DNA of 64,000 bases. It comes from Pedobacter steynii (lineage in GTDB: Bacteria; Bacteroidota; Bacteroidia; Sphingobacteriales; Sphingobacteriaceae). A model generated the notes under the pieces. The model saw nothing but the letters and a program-made list of their open reading frames with translations, was not told the DNA's origin and did no database searches. The stretch spans positions 248,001-312,000 of the forward strand of contig NZ_FNGY01000004.1 of the NCBI RefSeq assembly GCF_900103665.1, in the 5' to 3' direction. Each line of letters opens with the position of its first letter. The first letter of the stretch is position 1. Of the stretch, positions 15,685 to 24,663 are shown piece by piece. The translations under genes and the position numbers were made by a program.

Positions 15685-17313
15685 ATGAACCAATTACAAA
15701 CTTCAGACTATATTGTTTTTTTTATTTACCTGATCGCCGTATCTGCCTATGGCTATTATATTTATCATAAGAAAAAGTCAAGTAACATCAGTTCAAAGGA
15801 TTTTTTCCTTGCTGAAGGTTCCTTAACCTGGTGGGCAATCGGGGCCTCCTTAATCGCATCAAACATCTCGGCAGAGCATTTTATCGGGATGTCAGGTTCC
15901 GGCTTTGCATTGGGGCTGGCCATTGCTTCTTACGAGTGGATGGCTGCAGCAACTTTAATTATTGTCGCCATCTTTATCATTCCGGTTTATCTGAAAAACA
16001 AAATCTTTACCATGCCGCAGTTCTTATCGAAGCGGTACAACGATAAAGTCAGCACGGTAATGGCGGTATTCTGGTTACTGGTCTATGTATTTGTAAACCT
16101 GACCTCCATTATCTATCTCGGTGCACTGGCCATTTCCTCGATATCTACCCTGAGTTTTGAGTGGTGTATTTTCGGCTTGAGTATTTTTTCAATGGTAGTC
16201 ACTTTAGGGGGAATGAAAGTAATCGGCTATACCGATGTCATCCAGGTCATCGTCTTGATTCTTGGCGGTTTGATCACCACCTATCTTGCGCTTTCCTTAC
16301 TTGCACAGGAGTATGGATTTGGTCAGGATATTTTCAAGGGACTCTCCGTTTTAAGGAGCGAAGCCCCGGGGCATTTTCACATGATATTCGATTCTTCTCA
16401 CAAGTATTACAAAGAACTTCCTGGCCTGTCTGTACTGATCGGAGGAATGCTGATCAACAACCTCGCCTACTGGGGTTGCAATCAATACATTGTGCAACGC
16501 GCTTTAGGAGCTGATCTTAAAACCGCAAGGAAGGGAATTTTATTTGCCGCATTTTTAAAATTGTTGATTCCTGTAATTGCCGTACTTCCGGGAATTGTGA
16601 TGTACGTACTGCACAATAAAGGACTGTTTCATGCAGAAATGTCTGATGGAGGAATGGTTAAACCAGATCATGCTTATCCAACGCTAATGAATTTACTGCC
16701 CCCAGGAGTAAAAGGGATCGCATTTGCCGCACTTACAGCAGCCATCGTCGCTTCACTGGCAGGTAAAGCAAACAGCATATCGACCATTTTCTCTCTGGAC
16801 ATTTATAAGAAATACTTTGAAAAAGAGGCGACCGATAAAAAGATGGTCCGCGTAGGCCGATGGGCAGTTGTCGTTTCCCTTACGGTTGCAGCACTGGTTA
16901 CCCCAGCCCTAAAATCATTGGATCAGGCTTACCAGTTCATACAGGAATATGTCGGATTTATTTCTCCTGGTGTATTGGCCATTTTCTTACTTGGCTTTTA
17001 CTGGAAACGTACTTCAGCTGCAGCAGCGATGACCGGAGCCCTATTGACGATTCCCATTTCAACGGTGTTAAAATTCCTGCCCGTATGGACAAACGGCGCA
17101 TTTCCGGACTATCCTTTCCTCGACAGAATGACCATTGATTTTGTGTTAATTGTGATCATTATGGTGACGATTAGTCTCTGGAAACCGGAAAAAGAAGCCG
17201 ACCGGAAGGCCATCGAAGTGGATACGGCTATGTTTAAAGTCAACACCGGTTTTATCATTGGATCCCTCCTCATCATGGGAATACTGACTGCGCTGTACAC
17301 GGTTTTCTGGTAG
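15685..17313 (+). CDS. Sodium/solute symporter (SSS/SGLT family), probably inositol or hexose uptake
   Basis: The 542-residue inner-membrane protein has about 14 helices and SGLT-type features: SNISAEHFIGMSGSGFALGLA in helix 1-2, the long loop FHMIFDSSHKYYKELPGLSVLIGGMLINNLAYWGCNQYIVQRALGA (here read in parts), and the sodium-site segment IAFAALTAAIVASLAGKANS. It is closest to the SglT/inositol branch of the family. Position directly after myo-inositol oxygenase supports uptake of myo-inositol; galactose or glucose remain possible. The stop codon lies inside a 22-bp palindrome that probably ends the transcript. Confidence 0.9.
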   Translation: MNQLQTSDYIVFFIYLIAVSAYGYYIYHKKKSSNISSKDFFLAEGSLTWWAIGASLIASNISAEHFIGMSGSGFALGLAIASYEWMAAATLIIVAIFIIPVYLKNKIFTMPQFLSKRYNDKVSTVMAVFWLLVYVFVNLTSIIYLGALAISSISTLSFEWCIFGLSIFSMVVTLGGMKVIGYTDVIQVIVLILGGLITTYLALSLLAQEYGFGQDIFKGLSVLRSEAPGHFHMIFDSSHKYYKELPGLSVLIGGMLINNLAYWGCNQYIVQRALGADLKTARKGILFAAFLKLLIPVIAVLPGIVMYVLHNKGLFHAEMSDGGMVKPDHAYPTLMNLLPPGVKGIAFAALTAAIVASLAGKANSISTIFSLDIYKKYFEKEATDKKMVRVGRWAVVVSLTVAALVTPALKSLDQAYQFIQEYVGFISPGVLAIFLLGFYWKRTSAAAAMTGALLTIPISTVLKFLPVWTNGAFPDYPFLDRMTIDFVLIVIIMVTISLWKPEKEADRKAIEVDTAMFKVNTGFIIGSLLIMGILTALYTVFW

Positions 17314-17328
17314 GAAATTTCCTACCAG
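17307..17328. terminator. Perfect palindrome overlapping the symporter stop codon
   Basis: CTGGTAGGAAA is followed directly by TTTCCTACCAG, a perfect 22-bp palindrome whose TAG is the symporter stop. It sits between converging genes and may act as a terminator for both, though the T run is short (CTTTATC). Confidence 0.5.
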
Positions 17329-17340
17329 CTTTATCATACC

Positions 17341-18255
17341 TTATCCTTTTTCACTTAACGTTTTAATGTGCTCCATGACCCTCACATGCACGTTCCTGAC
17401 GATGCTTTTGGCCCAGATGTCATAATACCAAACGGGAAAAACGTGCAGGCGGTACCAGCTGTTACCAACTAATGTAGTCGTTCCGTTTCCATTGTCTTTC
17501 AACAGAAATTGCCCCCGGAGGATGTCTATATGTCCCATAATTTCAGGATCAAGGGGTTGGCTAATGATGTCAAAAGTGAGGTCCTTATTCGGTTCATAAG
17601 TCACGATCTTTTCGTCAAAAGTATAGCCGTTACTAAAAATGCATTTCCGCCCTGCTCCTTTATAATACCCCTCTACCGTAGTTTGCGCTGGACTGGGCAT
17701 GCCGATCTGGAATAACCAGTAATCATCTTTCTTTTCTATTTTATCAAAGGCAACCACATTCTTCCAGATCTGTTCAGGTGTGGCCTTGATCACTATTTCA
17801 TCCGCAACCAGATTTACATAACTATGTTCTGAGAGCGAATCGACTACGAACACCACGAAGAGCAGGGAGAACACACTTACATTTAGCTTTTGGTTATTTT
17901 TACGGAACATGCGCAGTCCCAGAAAAACCCCGGTAATGAGAAAGGCAAAAATAAGTGGAGATACCATAAGCAGGCAAATCACACCTTCACGCAGAAAGAC
18001 GAAGCTTAATAAAATGGCAAGGAGACCATTTAAGATCGTGTATCCGATAAGTGCTCTGGTTTTCAGCTCAATTTTGATCCAGAACCAGGCACTCACCATC
18101 CCCATTAATATAGGTACAATCACAAATATCGAAAACACGAGTGTTCCATTGTCCGGTATTTTGGAGTATTTCATAAGTCCTACTATCAGGAAGGCCAAAA
18201 GATTGGACATAGCAAGGCCCTTAAGCAAGGTTGCATTATAAAAATTCGTTGTCAT
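17341..18255 (-). CDS. Membrane protein with C-terminal SRPBCC domain
   Basis: The 304-residue product has four to five membrane helices in residues about 12-145, then a soluble SRPBCC (START/polyketide-cyclase-like) domain from about 150 to 300: VADEIVIKATPEQIWKNVVA, a central MPSPAQTTVEGYYKGAGRKCIFSNG and the closing helix with MEHIKTLSEKG. SRPBCC domains bind hydrophobic ligands in a deep cavity; tethering it to a membrane bundle suggests handling of a lipid-like molecule, which is inference. It lies 61 bp downstream of a GbsR/MarR gene and is likely controlled by it. Confidence 0.75.
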   Translation of the reverse strand: MTTNFYNATLLKGLAMSNLLAFLIVGLMKYSKIPDNGTLVFSIFVIVPILMGMVSAWFWIKIELKTRALIGYTILNGLLAILLSFVFLREGVICLLMVSPLIFAFLITGVFLGLRMFRKNNQKLNVSVFSLLFVVFVVDSLSEHSYVNLVADEIVIKATPEQIWKNVVAFDKIEKKDDYWLFQIGMPSPAQTTVEGYYKGAGRKCIFSNGYTFDEKIVTYEPNKDLTFDIISQPLDPEIMGHIDILRGQFLLKDNGNGTTTLVGNSWYRLHVFPVWYYDIWAKSIVRNVHVRVMEHIKTLSEKG

Positions 18256-18316
18256 AATTTTTCTGTTTTACATTCCGATACCCGGTATGGTTTTATTTTC
18301 TTATCTAAAAAAAGGC

Positions 18317-18838
18317 CTACCTAAACATTTTAACTATAGATCCCCAAAACCAGTTCTCTTCCGCTTTGATCATCGTATCCAGTGTTTTGTCTACATTCTT
18401 TGCCAGCTTATTAATATCGGTCACCGACTTATGAAAAGTCAGGTATTCCGGATCCTTAGCGTCTCCTTTTACACCCGAGAGTTCATCCAGAATTTTTATC
18501 ACCGGATCAAGCTCTCGCTTTCTTCGTTCTTTAGCCACCTGTTTTGCAATGTTCCAGGTGTCTTTATCTGCAAAGAAATACTCTTTACGCTCCCCCGCCC
18601 GGTGTTGCTTTTCTACCAGCCCCCATCCGATCAGGTCCCTCAGGGTCATGTTCGCATTTCCCCTGGAAATACTCAGGGCATCCATGATTTCTTCTGTAGT
18701 CAGGGCCTCGGGCGAGACCAGCAATAAGGCATGTACCTGTGCCATCGTACGGTTTATCCCCCACTCTGAACCTAGTTTACCCCATGCTTCGATAAATTTC
18801 TGTTTTGCTTCTGCCAGTTCCATAGACAAACATAACAC
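18317..18838 (-). CDS. GbsR/MarR family winged-helix regulator
   Basis: The 173-residue protein has a winged helix in residues about 20-90 (WGINRTMAQVHALLLVSPEALTTEEIMDAL, read in parts, then SISRGNANMTLRDLIGWGLV and a wing with HRAGERKEYF), followed by a long helix for dimerisation (VAKERRKRELDPVIKILDEL). This matches the GbsR/MarR type, which often answers small osmolytes or toxic compounds. It opens the minus-strand pair with the SRPBCC membrane protein. The upstream 400 bp hold no gene. Confidence 0.85.
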   Translation of the reverse strand: MLCLSMELAEAKQKFIEAWGKLGSEWGINRTMAQVHALLLVSPEALTTEEIMDALSISRGNANMTLRDLIGWGLVEKQHRAGERKEYFFADKDTWNIAKQVAKERRKRELDPVIKILDELSGVKGDAKDPEYLTFHKSVTDINKLAKNVDKTLDTMIKAEENWFWGSIVKMFR

Positions 18839-19238
18839 AAGTTATTTAACTTTCAAAATATACTGAAAGTTTAATTACAAATCATTCTGCAATACTCAGC
18901 TAAAAGCCCTATAGAACAGAAACACCAGATACCTGGAAAAGAAAAAGTAAGCGAGCTCCATTATCGTTTGTTAAGTGCCTGGACTCCGGTTTAAAGATTA
19001 AGGCATCCGTTCAGTCTTGACTGTAACTGATTTGTTAATCATTTGTGTTTTATTTTTATTAGTGGTTATTTAATCATTAACAGGTAGTTGATAGGTCAAT
19101 CATTGGTCTAACCAGCCTGTTAACTATGTATTTACAATGTGGTAATTATTAATTTTAATTAACAGCATCCAATAATCATATCAAAAACATTTCGTAACTT
19201 GTTATCACAAAGCTTAATTACTTAATTCAACAACAGTT
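18839..19238. other. Gene-free AT-rich interval
   Basis: I see no coding frame, repeat or clear terminator here. It carries promoters for the two divergent genes; TAACTTG at 19195-19201 is a weak -7-like box in front of the DUF6266-GNAT gene. Confidence 0.5.
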
Positions 19239-20405
19239 ATGGGAAAATTAATAAACGGCATATTTGGCGGATTCCATGGTAGAATCGGCAATTTGGTTGG
19301 CTATACCTTAAAAGGTAAATACGTCATCAGAAAAATAGGTAGAAGCTCTAAACCGCTCACTCCGGGCAGGAAAGCAAACTGTCAAAAGATGACGCTCGTA
19401 AATGAGATCCTGAGCCCTTCCCTCCCGGCTATACAGGTAGGATATCGCCTTGTAGTGGCCGGAACGGACAGAAACGAATACAATGAGGCAGTTTCTTACA
19501 ATAAAAAGAATGCGCTTCAGGGCACATATCCAAACACCAGTCTGGACTATAGCAAAGTATTACTGAGCATGGGAACACTTCCTGTAGCCATTCACCCTTC
19601 CATCAGCCAAACAGATGATAAAATCACATTTAACTGGCAATTGCCCTCCGAAATTGAGCGAATGACTCATGACGATCGTGCAATGCTCGTGGTCTATTTT
19701 CCTGATTTAAAAATATCCCAATGCGATTTGATCGGGTCAAAAAGAATTGAAGGAACACATACCCTCAAGATCGCTCAGGAACATATAAATGAACGTATGG
19801 AAGCCTATATTTCATTTGTTAAAGATAATGGAAGAGAAGTTTCGGATAGTGCCTATGCAGGTGCGTTAAATGCCCGTAAAACCCTGGAAATTTCAGAAAA
19901 GATCAATCCGAAAACGGAGCATTCAAACCAGGATTCCGATTATGCCTGTTCGGATTTTGACATCATCAGCTATCGGGAGTATCTTTTGGATTTAGGAACC
20001 GCCATTGCGGCACCAAAAAGCGGACCGGATAAAATAATAACCAGCGGCTGGTCAATATATGTACTAAAAAGTAAGGTCGGTAATCAAAGAATTGGGGATT
20101 GCTACCTTAGACTACAAAAGAATGACAAGTTTACTGCCGAAATGAAGGTCAGCATCTCTCCTGAGGAACAACGTAAGGGCTATGCAAAAGAAGCATCAGC
20201 AGCAATGATATCCCTCCTGTTTAATAAATCGGAAGTGAACCGCATTGTAAAAATCGTGGACGCTCAGGACGAGGCCGCAATAGCTTTGTTGAAAAGCCTG
20301 GGCTTCAAAGAAGAAGAGTATTTCAAAGAAAGTGCATTTTCGGATGGTAAATGGGTCAGTGAATATCAGTTTGCGCTGTTAAAATCGGACTGGCACATCA
20401 GCTAA
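19239..20405 (+). CDS. DUF6266 protein fused to a GNAT acetyltransferase domain
   Basis: The 388-residue product joins two parts. Residues 1-210 are a DUF6266 protein, recognisable from MGKLINGIFGGFHGRIGNLV, then the basic RSSKPLTPGRKANCQKM block and repeated strand-rich segments. DUF6266 is abundant in Pedobacter and has no known function. Residues about 260-388 form a GNAT fold: the acetyl-CoA loop is SISPEEQRKGYAKEASAAMI (Q/RxxGxA), then VNRIVKIVDAQDEAAIALLKSLGFKEEEY, the usual last strand-helix pair. Fusion of the two is unusual and frame-continuous, with no stop or repeat between. Substrate unknown; no signal peptide. Confidence 0.75.
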   Translation: MGKLINGIFGGFHGRIGNLVGYTLKGKYVIRKIGRSSKPLTPGRKANCQKMTLVNEILSPSLPAIQVGYRLVVAGTDRNEYNEAVSYNKKNALQGTYPNTSLDYSKVLLSMGTLPVAIHPSISQTDDKITFNWQLPSEIERMTHDDRAMLVVYFPDLKISQCDLIGSKRIEGTHTLKIAQEHINERMEAYISFVKDNGREVSDSAYAGALNARKTLEISEKINPKTEHSNQDSDYACSDFDIISYREYLLDLGTAIAAPKSGPDKIITSGWSIYVLKSKVGNQRIGDCYLRLQKNDKFTAEMKVSISPEEQRKGYAKEASAAMISLLFNKSEVNRIVKIVDAQDEAAIALLKSLGFKEEEYFKESAFSDGKWVSEYQFALLKSDWHIS

Positions 20406-20408
20406 AGA

Positions 20409-23400
20409 TCAGGAATTTACTAAAGTCTTTTCCAGCTCCAATGGGGACTGACCGAACTTTTTCTTAAATTCTTTGCTGAAATGCTTTTTATCGTTGTAGC
20501 CTAGTTTGTAAGCGATGTCATACGCTCTTGTGTCGCCTCTTTTTAACAAATCGTAAGCCCGGTCCATTTTAATTGACTTGATCAGTTCGTTTACTGAGAG
20601 GTTGCTGACGGCCTTTAGCTTTCTATACAACACAGGTATGCTCATCCCAACAGCCGCAGCCAGCTCTGCTACCCCAAATTCAAAGTCTTCTAAATTGTCG
20701 TTTACTATTTTAATGATTTTATCCAGAAACTGCTGATCAATTTTCCCTATGGCCGGTATTTCAGATAAATTTGTCAGCACGCCAGGTCCAAACTGATCAC
20801 GTATTTTCTGAGACAAGCGGAGCAGATTCTGAATGTGCAGCTGCAGGATACCGATACTAAATGGTTTCGTTAAATAAATATCAGCACCCATTTCAAGGCC
20901 ATTTCTATAATGATCTGCTTCCGATTTGGCGGTGAGTAAAATCACTGGGATATGGCTTGTCCGGATATCCGTTTTCAACTTTTTACACAGTTCATATCCG
21001 CCCATTTTTGGCATCATCACATCGCTGATAATCACATCCGGAATTTGCTCAACGGCTAGATTAAATCCATCTATTCCATTGGCTGCCTGTAAAATTTTAT
21101 AGTTACCTTTAAGCGACTCCCCGATAAAAGCGCTGACTTCTGCATTATCTTCGATGATTAAAATGGACTGAAACTCCTCCACTTTCATTTCCCCGGCCGA
21201 AGAATCGTCCTGTAAAGAAGCCTTGCATAAAGCCTCTGGTTCGTCGGTACATTTCATTAATATTTCTGTCGAAAAATCATTTTCAACCAATGGATATTGC
21301 CCGAAATGTTTTTTATCGAACAATAGAAATACGGTAAAAACGGTCTTGTTTTCCTGGTTTACCCATCCACTTTCCACAGACAATGTGCCTTTATGTAATT
21401 CTACAATTGCTTTTGACAAGGCCAATCCAAGTCCATATCCTGTATTCTGCAAGTCAGCATCTTCTTCCTGATAAAAATTGCTGAAAATCTTGTCCAGGTT
21501 GCCGGCCGAGATCCCCTTCCCATTGTCCTCAATGTTTATGGTCAATCCGGTTTTAGTTTCATCAATAATGATCTTCACTTCCCCACCCCGATGTGTAAAT
21601 TTGAACGCATTGGACAACAGGTTAAAGACCACCTTTTCCAATTGCCTTTTATCGAAATAAAGCATCAGCTGCTGTGCATTGCAAACGATCGATGTACGGA
21701 TATTTTGAGCAGCATAAAGGTGTTCGAAGCTGACTAAAATATCCTGTAAGAACGTCTGGATGTTGTGCTCGCCAATTTCCAACTTCAGGTTCCCCATTTC
21801 CACCCTCCTGAAGTCCAGCTGTTCATTAACCAGCGCTAAAAGCCGGTCTGCCTGCCTTTTCATATTTTCAAGACTTCTGTTTACACTCTCGTCTTCTTTG
21901 CTGTAAATGTTTAATTTTTCCAGGGGGCCCAGAATTAGGACCAGGTGTGTACGGATCTCATGAGAAATATTGGAGAAAAAGTTTAATTTGAATTGATGCA
22001 ATGCATTTTCCTTTTTTACGAGGGTCTGTAAAAACAAGAACCGTACGACAAAAAACAAGAGCCCCGCAATCATTAGGACATAAAATAAATAAGCCCACCA
22101 TGTTTTCCAAAAAGGGGGCAAAATCTCTAAATTAATCCCGACAGGCTTGCTCCAGACCCCATCATTGTTTGCCCCTTTGATGTAAAGTGTATAATTACCT
22201 GTTGGCAGATGCGTGTAGGTAATAGATGCGTTGTTCGTATAAATCCAGTTTTTATCCAGCCCTTCAAGTTTATAAGCATAAACATTTTTACCAGACCTGA
22301 TGTAACTGAGCAGTGAAAACTCCACTGTAAAAGCTTTCTCATCAGCTGAAAACTGAACTTTTTTCGTTTCGTCATTCCCATTCGTCAATAATTTCTCTTT
22401 CAAATGAATCCCCTCCGTATGGCCGAGAAGCTTTAAAGAGGTAATGGCTAAAGGAGCCACATAATCGTTCGTTTTAATCTGATCAGGAAAAAAACTGGTA
22501 TACCCCGTTTCGCTTCCAAAATACATCTTTCCATTCCCTGCCTTATAAACGGAGTTCGCGGCAAAAACAGCACCTTTTAAGCCATCCTTCAAGTCAAATG
22601 TTTGAATTCTGTGGGTGTCCATGTTTATTTTCAATAAACCACAGCTCGTCCCCATCCAAAGATTGCGGTGTTCATCTTCCTGAATGCTGAACACATTGTT
22701 ATCAGGTAAACCATCGCAAATCCTGAAAACCTTTTGGCTCCTATTCTGAACATTGTATCGGATTAAACCCTGCTGATAGGTCCCCAACCATAAATTCCCC
22801 TTGTTATCCGGATGGATAGACATGACATATACCTGCCTCAATTCTTTGATGGCCTCTACGTATTTAGCATTATTTCTAAGCAGGAACACCCCGGAATCAG
22901 TAGCGAACCAGATGTTTTTTGCGGCATCTTCGGCAATATTTCTAACAATGACATTGCTGAGCAGGCTGACATTTATTTCAGGGTCAGGACTCAGGTTTTG
23001 GCCGTTTTTCTTCGCAACGATCAATCCATAATTGGTTCCAATCCAAAAACGCCTCCTCGTATCTTGCAACAGCGTTAGCACATCACGATTGGAGTTTTTT
23101 CCATTATTTTTATAAAAAAATCTTTTAAAGCCTTTACTTCCGCGGGCATATAAATTCAAGCCTCCTTCATGCGTTCCAGCCCAGATGTCTCCGTCTAAAT
23201 CTTTATAAACGGTTTTTACATGGTTACTTCCAATGCTGTTTTCTTCATTTGGAGAATTTCTAAATACCTGCACTGATCCTCCGCTGTTTTTATTCAGACC
23301 ACCGCCATCTGTTGCAATGAACAAATTATGCTCCTTGTCTTCGGTAATGCCCCTGACCACATTGTTGTGATTTTTAACAGTACCTGCCGGAAGGCTAAGT

Positions 23401-24446
23401 GATCCATAAAAGACATTATTATGGGGATACACCACATTTACACCACCATAATAGGTCCCAACCCACATAGAACCATTTAAATCGCGAAAAATACTGTAAA
23501 CAGAATTCTGACTTAAGCTCTTTACATCAAGCGGGTTGTGCTGATAAACCGAAGCTGCCTTTGTTACCGGATCTACGATATATAATCCGTCCTCCGTCCC
23601 CACCCATAACCTGTTATTCCCTGCTGTAATTGCGCGGATGGTTTTTCCGGAAAGGCCGGGAATTGCAGGTTTAACAAATTCTTGCTTTTTTATATCGTAA
23701 AAAGCCAATCCCCCCATAGAACTGCCAATCCAAAGTGTTTTATTTTTATCTTCACAAATCGCAGTGATATGATGAGTTACGGCGGCACCATCATTCATCA
23801 CCTGCCTGAAACTGCGGTGTACCGGATTTTTACCCAGGTTACTGATTTTGCTGATGCCCTGATCTGTTCCCAGCCAAAGGCAATTTTCTGAATCCTGATA
23901 TATAGACCTGATGTCCTGCCCGGCGATCGAACCGGCATACATCCTTTTGAAGCTGTTCTTTTTTCTATCCGTTAACAGAAAAAGTCCATTTTTCGTCCCG
24001 ACCCAAAAACGTTTCTGTTGATCTTCATAGATGGTGTTGAGTGTAACTTTCCCTTTTGCAAATGATCGGTTTCTGATGCTGAAGAACGAGTTGGTCTGCA
24101 CATCCAGCCTCGTTAGTCCTTCGGCCGTTCCCACCCATATTTGTTGGAAAGAATCCGCCAGCAGTAATTTTACATAATTGTCCAAAATACCATTTGGATT
24201 GTCCGCCCCGGAGGTATAAATCTTAAAACGGGTACCATCGTACCTGTTCAGGCCCGCTCCGGTACCAAACCAGATAAAACCTCTTGAATCCTGTGTGATC
24301 GCCAGAACTGAATTCTGGGATAATCCATGCTCCACATTCAGGTTGACAAATGAAGGTTCCTGTCCATAAGCTCCTCCATATAAACCAATACAAATAGAAA
24401 ACAGCAGAAAAAATCTGGTGAACAGGGAACAAAAAACATTGTTCAT
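20409..24446 (-). CDS. Hybrid two-component system regulator (HTCS)
   Basis: The 1345-residue single-protein sensor has a signal peptide (about 1-28), some 14 periplasmic propeller repeats ending in a Y_Y_Y domain (to about 780), one membrane helix (WWAYLFYVLMIAGLLFFVVRF), a histidine kinase, a receiver (SDVMMPKMGGYELC, acceptor Asp intact) and a C-terminal AraC DNA-binding domain (DIAYKLGYNDKKHFSKEFKK). HTCS proteins sense glycan pieces and switch on nearby utilisation genes. The H-box reads SHEIRTHLVLILGP: the phospho-His is kept, but the nearly invariant Pro after RT is His. ATP site motifs (NAFKFTHRG, DNGKGIS, GYGLGLAL) look intact. It faces the protease genes. Confidence 0.95.
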   Translation of the reverse strand: MNNVFCSLFTRFFLLFSICIGLYGGAYGQEPSFVNLNVEHGLSQNSVLAITQDSRGFIWFGTGAGLNRYDGTRFKIYTSGADNPNGILDNYVKLLLADSFQQIWVGTAEGLTRLDVQTNSFFSIRNRSFAKGKVTLNTIYEDQQKRFWVGTKNGLFLLTDRKKNSFKRMYAGSIAGQDIRSIYQDSENCLWLGTDQGISKISNLGKNPVHRSFRQVMNDGAAVTHHITAICEDKNKTLWIGSSMGGLAFYDIKKQEFVKPAIPGLSGKTIRAITAGNNRLWVGTEDGLYIVDPVTKAASVYQHNPLDVKSLSQNSVYSIFRDLNGSMWVGTYYGGVNVVYPHNNVFYGSLSLPAGTVKNHNNVVRGITEDKEHNLFIATDGGGLNKNSGGSVQVFRNSPNEENSIGSNHVKTVYKDLDGDIWAGTHEGGLNLYARGSKGFKRFFYKNNGKNSNRDVLTLLQDTRRRFWIGTNYGLIVAKKNGQNLSPDPEINVSLLSNVIVRNIAEDAAKNIWFATDSGVFLLRNNAKYVEAIKELRQVYVMSIHPDNKGNLWLGTYQQGLIRYNVQNRSQKVFRICDGLPDNNVFSIQEDEHRNLWMGTSCGLLKINMDTHRIQTFDLKDGLKGAVFAANSVYKAGNGKMYFGSETGYTSFFPDQIKTNDYVAPLAITSLKLLGHTEGIHLKEKLLTNGNDETKKVQFSADEKAFTVEFSLLSYIRSGKNVYAYKLEGLDKNWIYTNNASITYTHLPTGNYTLYIKGANNDGVWSKPVGINLEILPPFWKTWWAYLFYVLMIAGLLFFVVRFLFLQTLVKKENALHQFKLNFFSNISHEIRTHLVLILGPLEKLNIYSKEDESVNRSLENMKRQADRLLALVNEQLDFRRVEMGNLKLEIGEHNIQTFLQDILVSFEHLYAAQNIRTSIVCNAQQLMLYFDKRQLEKVVFNLLSNAFKFTHRGGEVKIIIDETKTGLTINIEDNGKGISAGNLDKIFSNFYQEEDADLQNTGYGLGLALSKAIVELHKGTLSVESGWVNQENKTVFTVFLLFDKKHFGQYPLVENDFSTEILMKCTDEPEALCKASLQDDSSAGEMKVEEFQSILIIEDNAEVSAFIGESLKGNYKILQAANGIDGFNLAVEQIPDVIISDVMMPKMGGYELCKKLKTDIRTSHIPVILLTAKSEADHYRNGLEMGADIYLTKPFSIGILQLHIQNLLRLSQKIRDQFGPGVLTNLSEIPAIGKIDQQFLDKIIKIVNDNLEDFEFGVAELAAAVGMSIPVLYRKLKAVSNLSVNELIKSIKMDRAYDLLKRGDTRAYDIAYKLGYNDKKHFSKEFKKKFGQSPLELEKTLVNS

Positions 24447-24544
24447 AGAGGTTTGGTTAGAATATCTGGTTTATTCAAATCTAATTAAATTTTAACCGAT
24501 TCAAATACTGTCAGGCGCTCTTCGCGTCAATACAGCGCCCAGGT

Positions 24545-24577
24545 TTAAAAATTTTCACCCAAAATGTTAATGATTCC
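24545..24577 (+). promoter_or_regulatory. Shared regulatory element upstream of the protease genes
   Basis: TTAAAAATTTTCACCC, six bases, then TTAATGATTCC. The same 16-mer, spacing and second half recur before susC at 28307. It lies 87 bp before the protease start and about 100 bp from the HTCS start, a fitting place for an HTCS binding site. Confidence 0.5.
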
Positions 24578-24663
24578 CCCCCTCAAAACCCTGGCTCCCA
24601 ACTAGATTTGAGATAATAATTTAATTCAATCATCATTTTTATAAACCTAAACCAAAAAAACCA

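Noticed and set aside
17307..17328. Perfect 22-bp palindrome as an attachment site
   Set aside because: It overlaps a stop codon between converging genes with no integrase nearby; a terminator is simpler.
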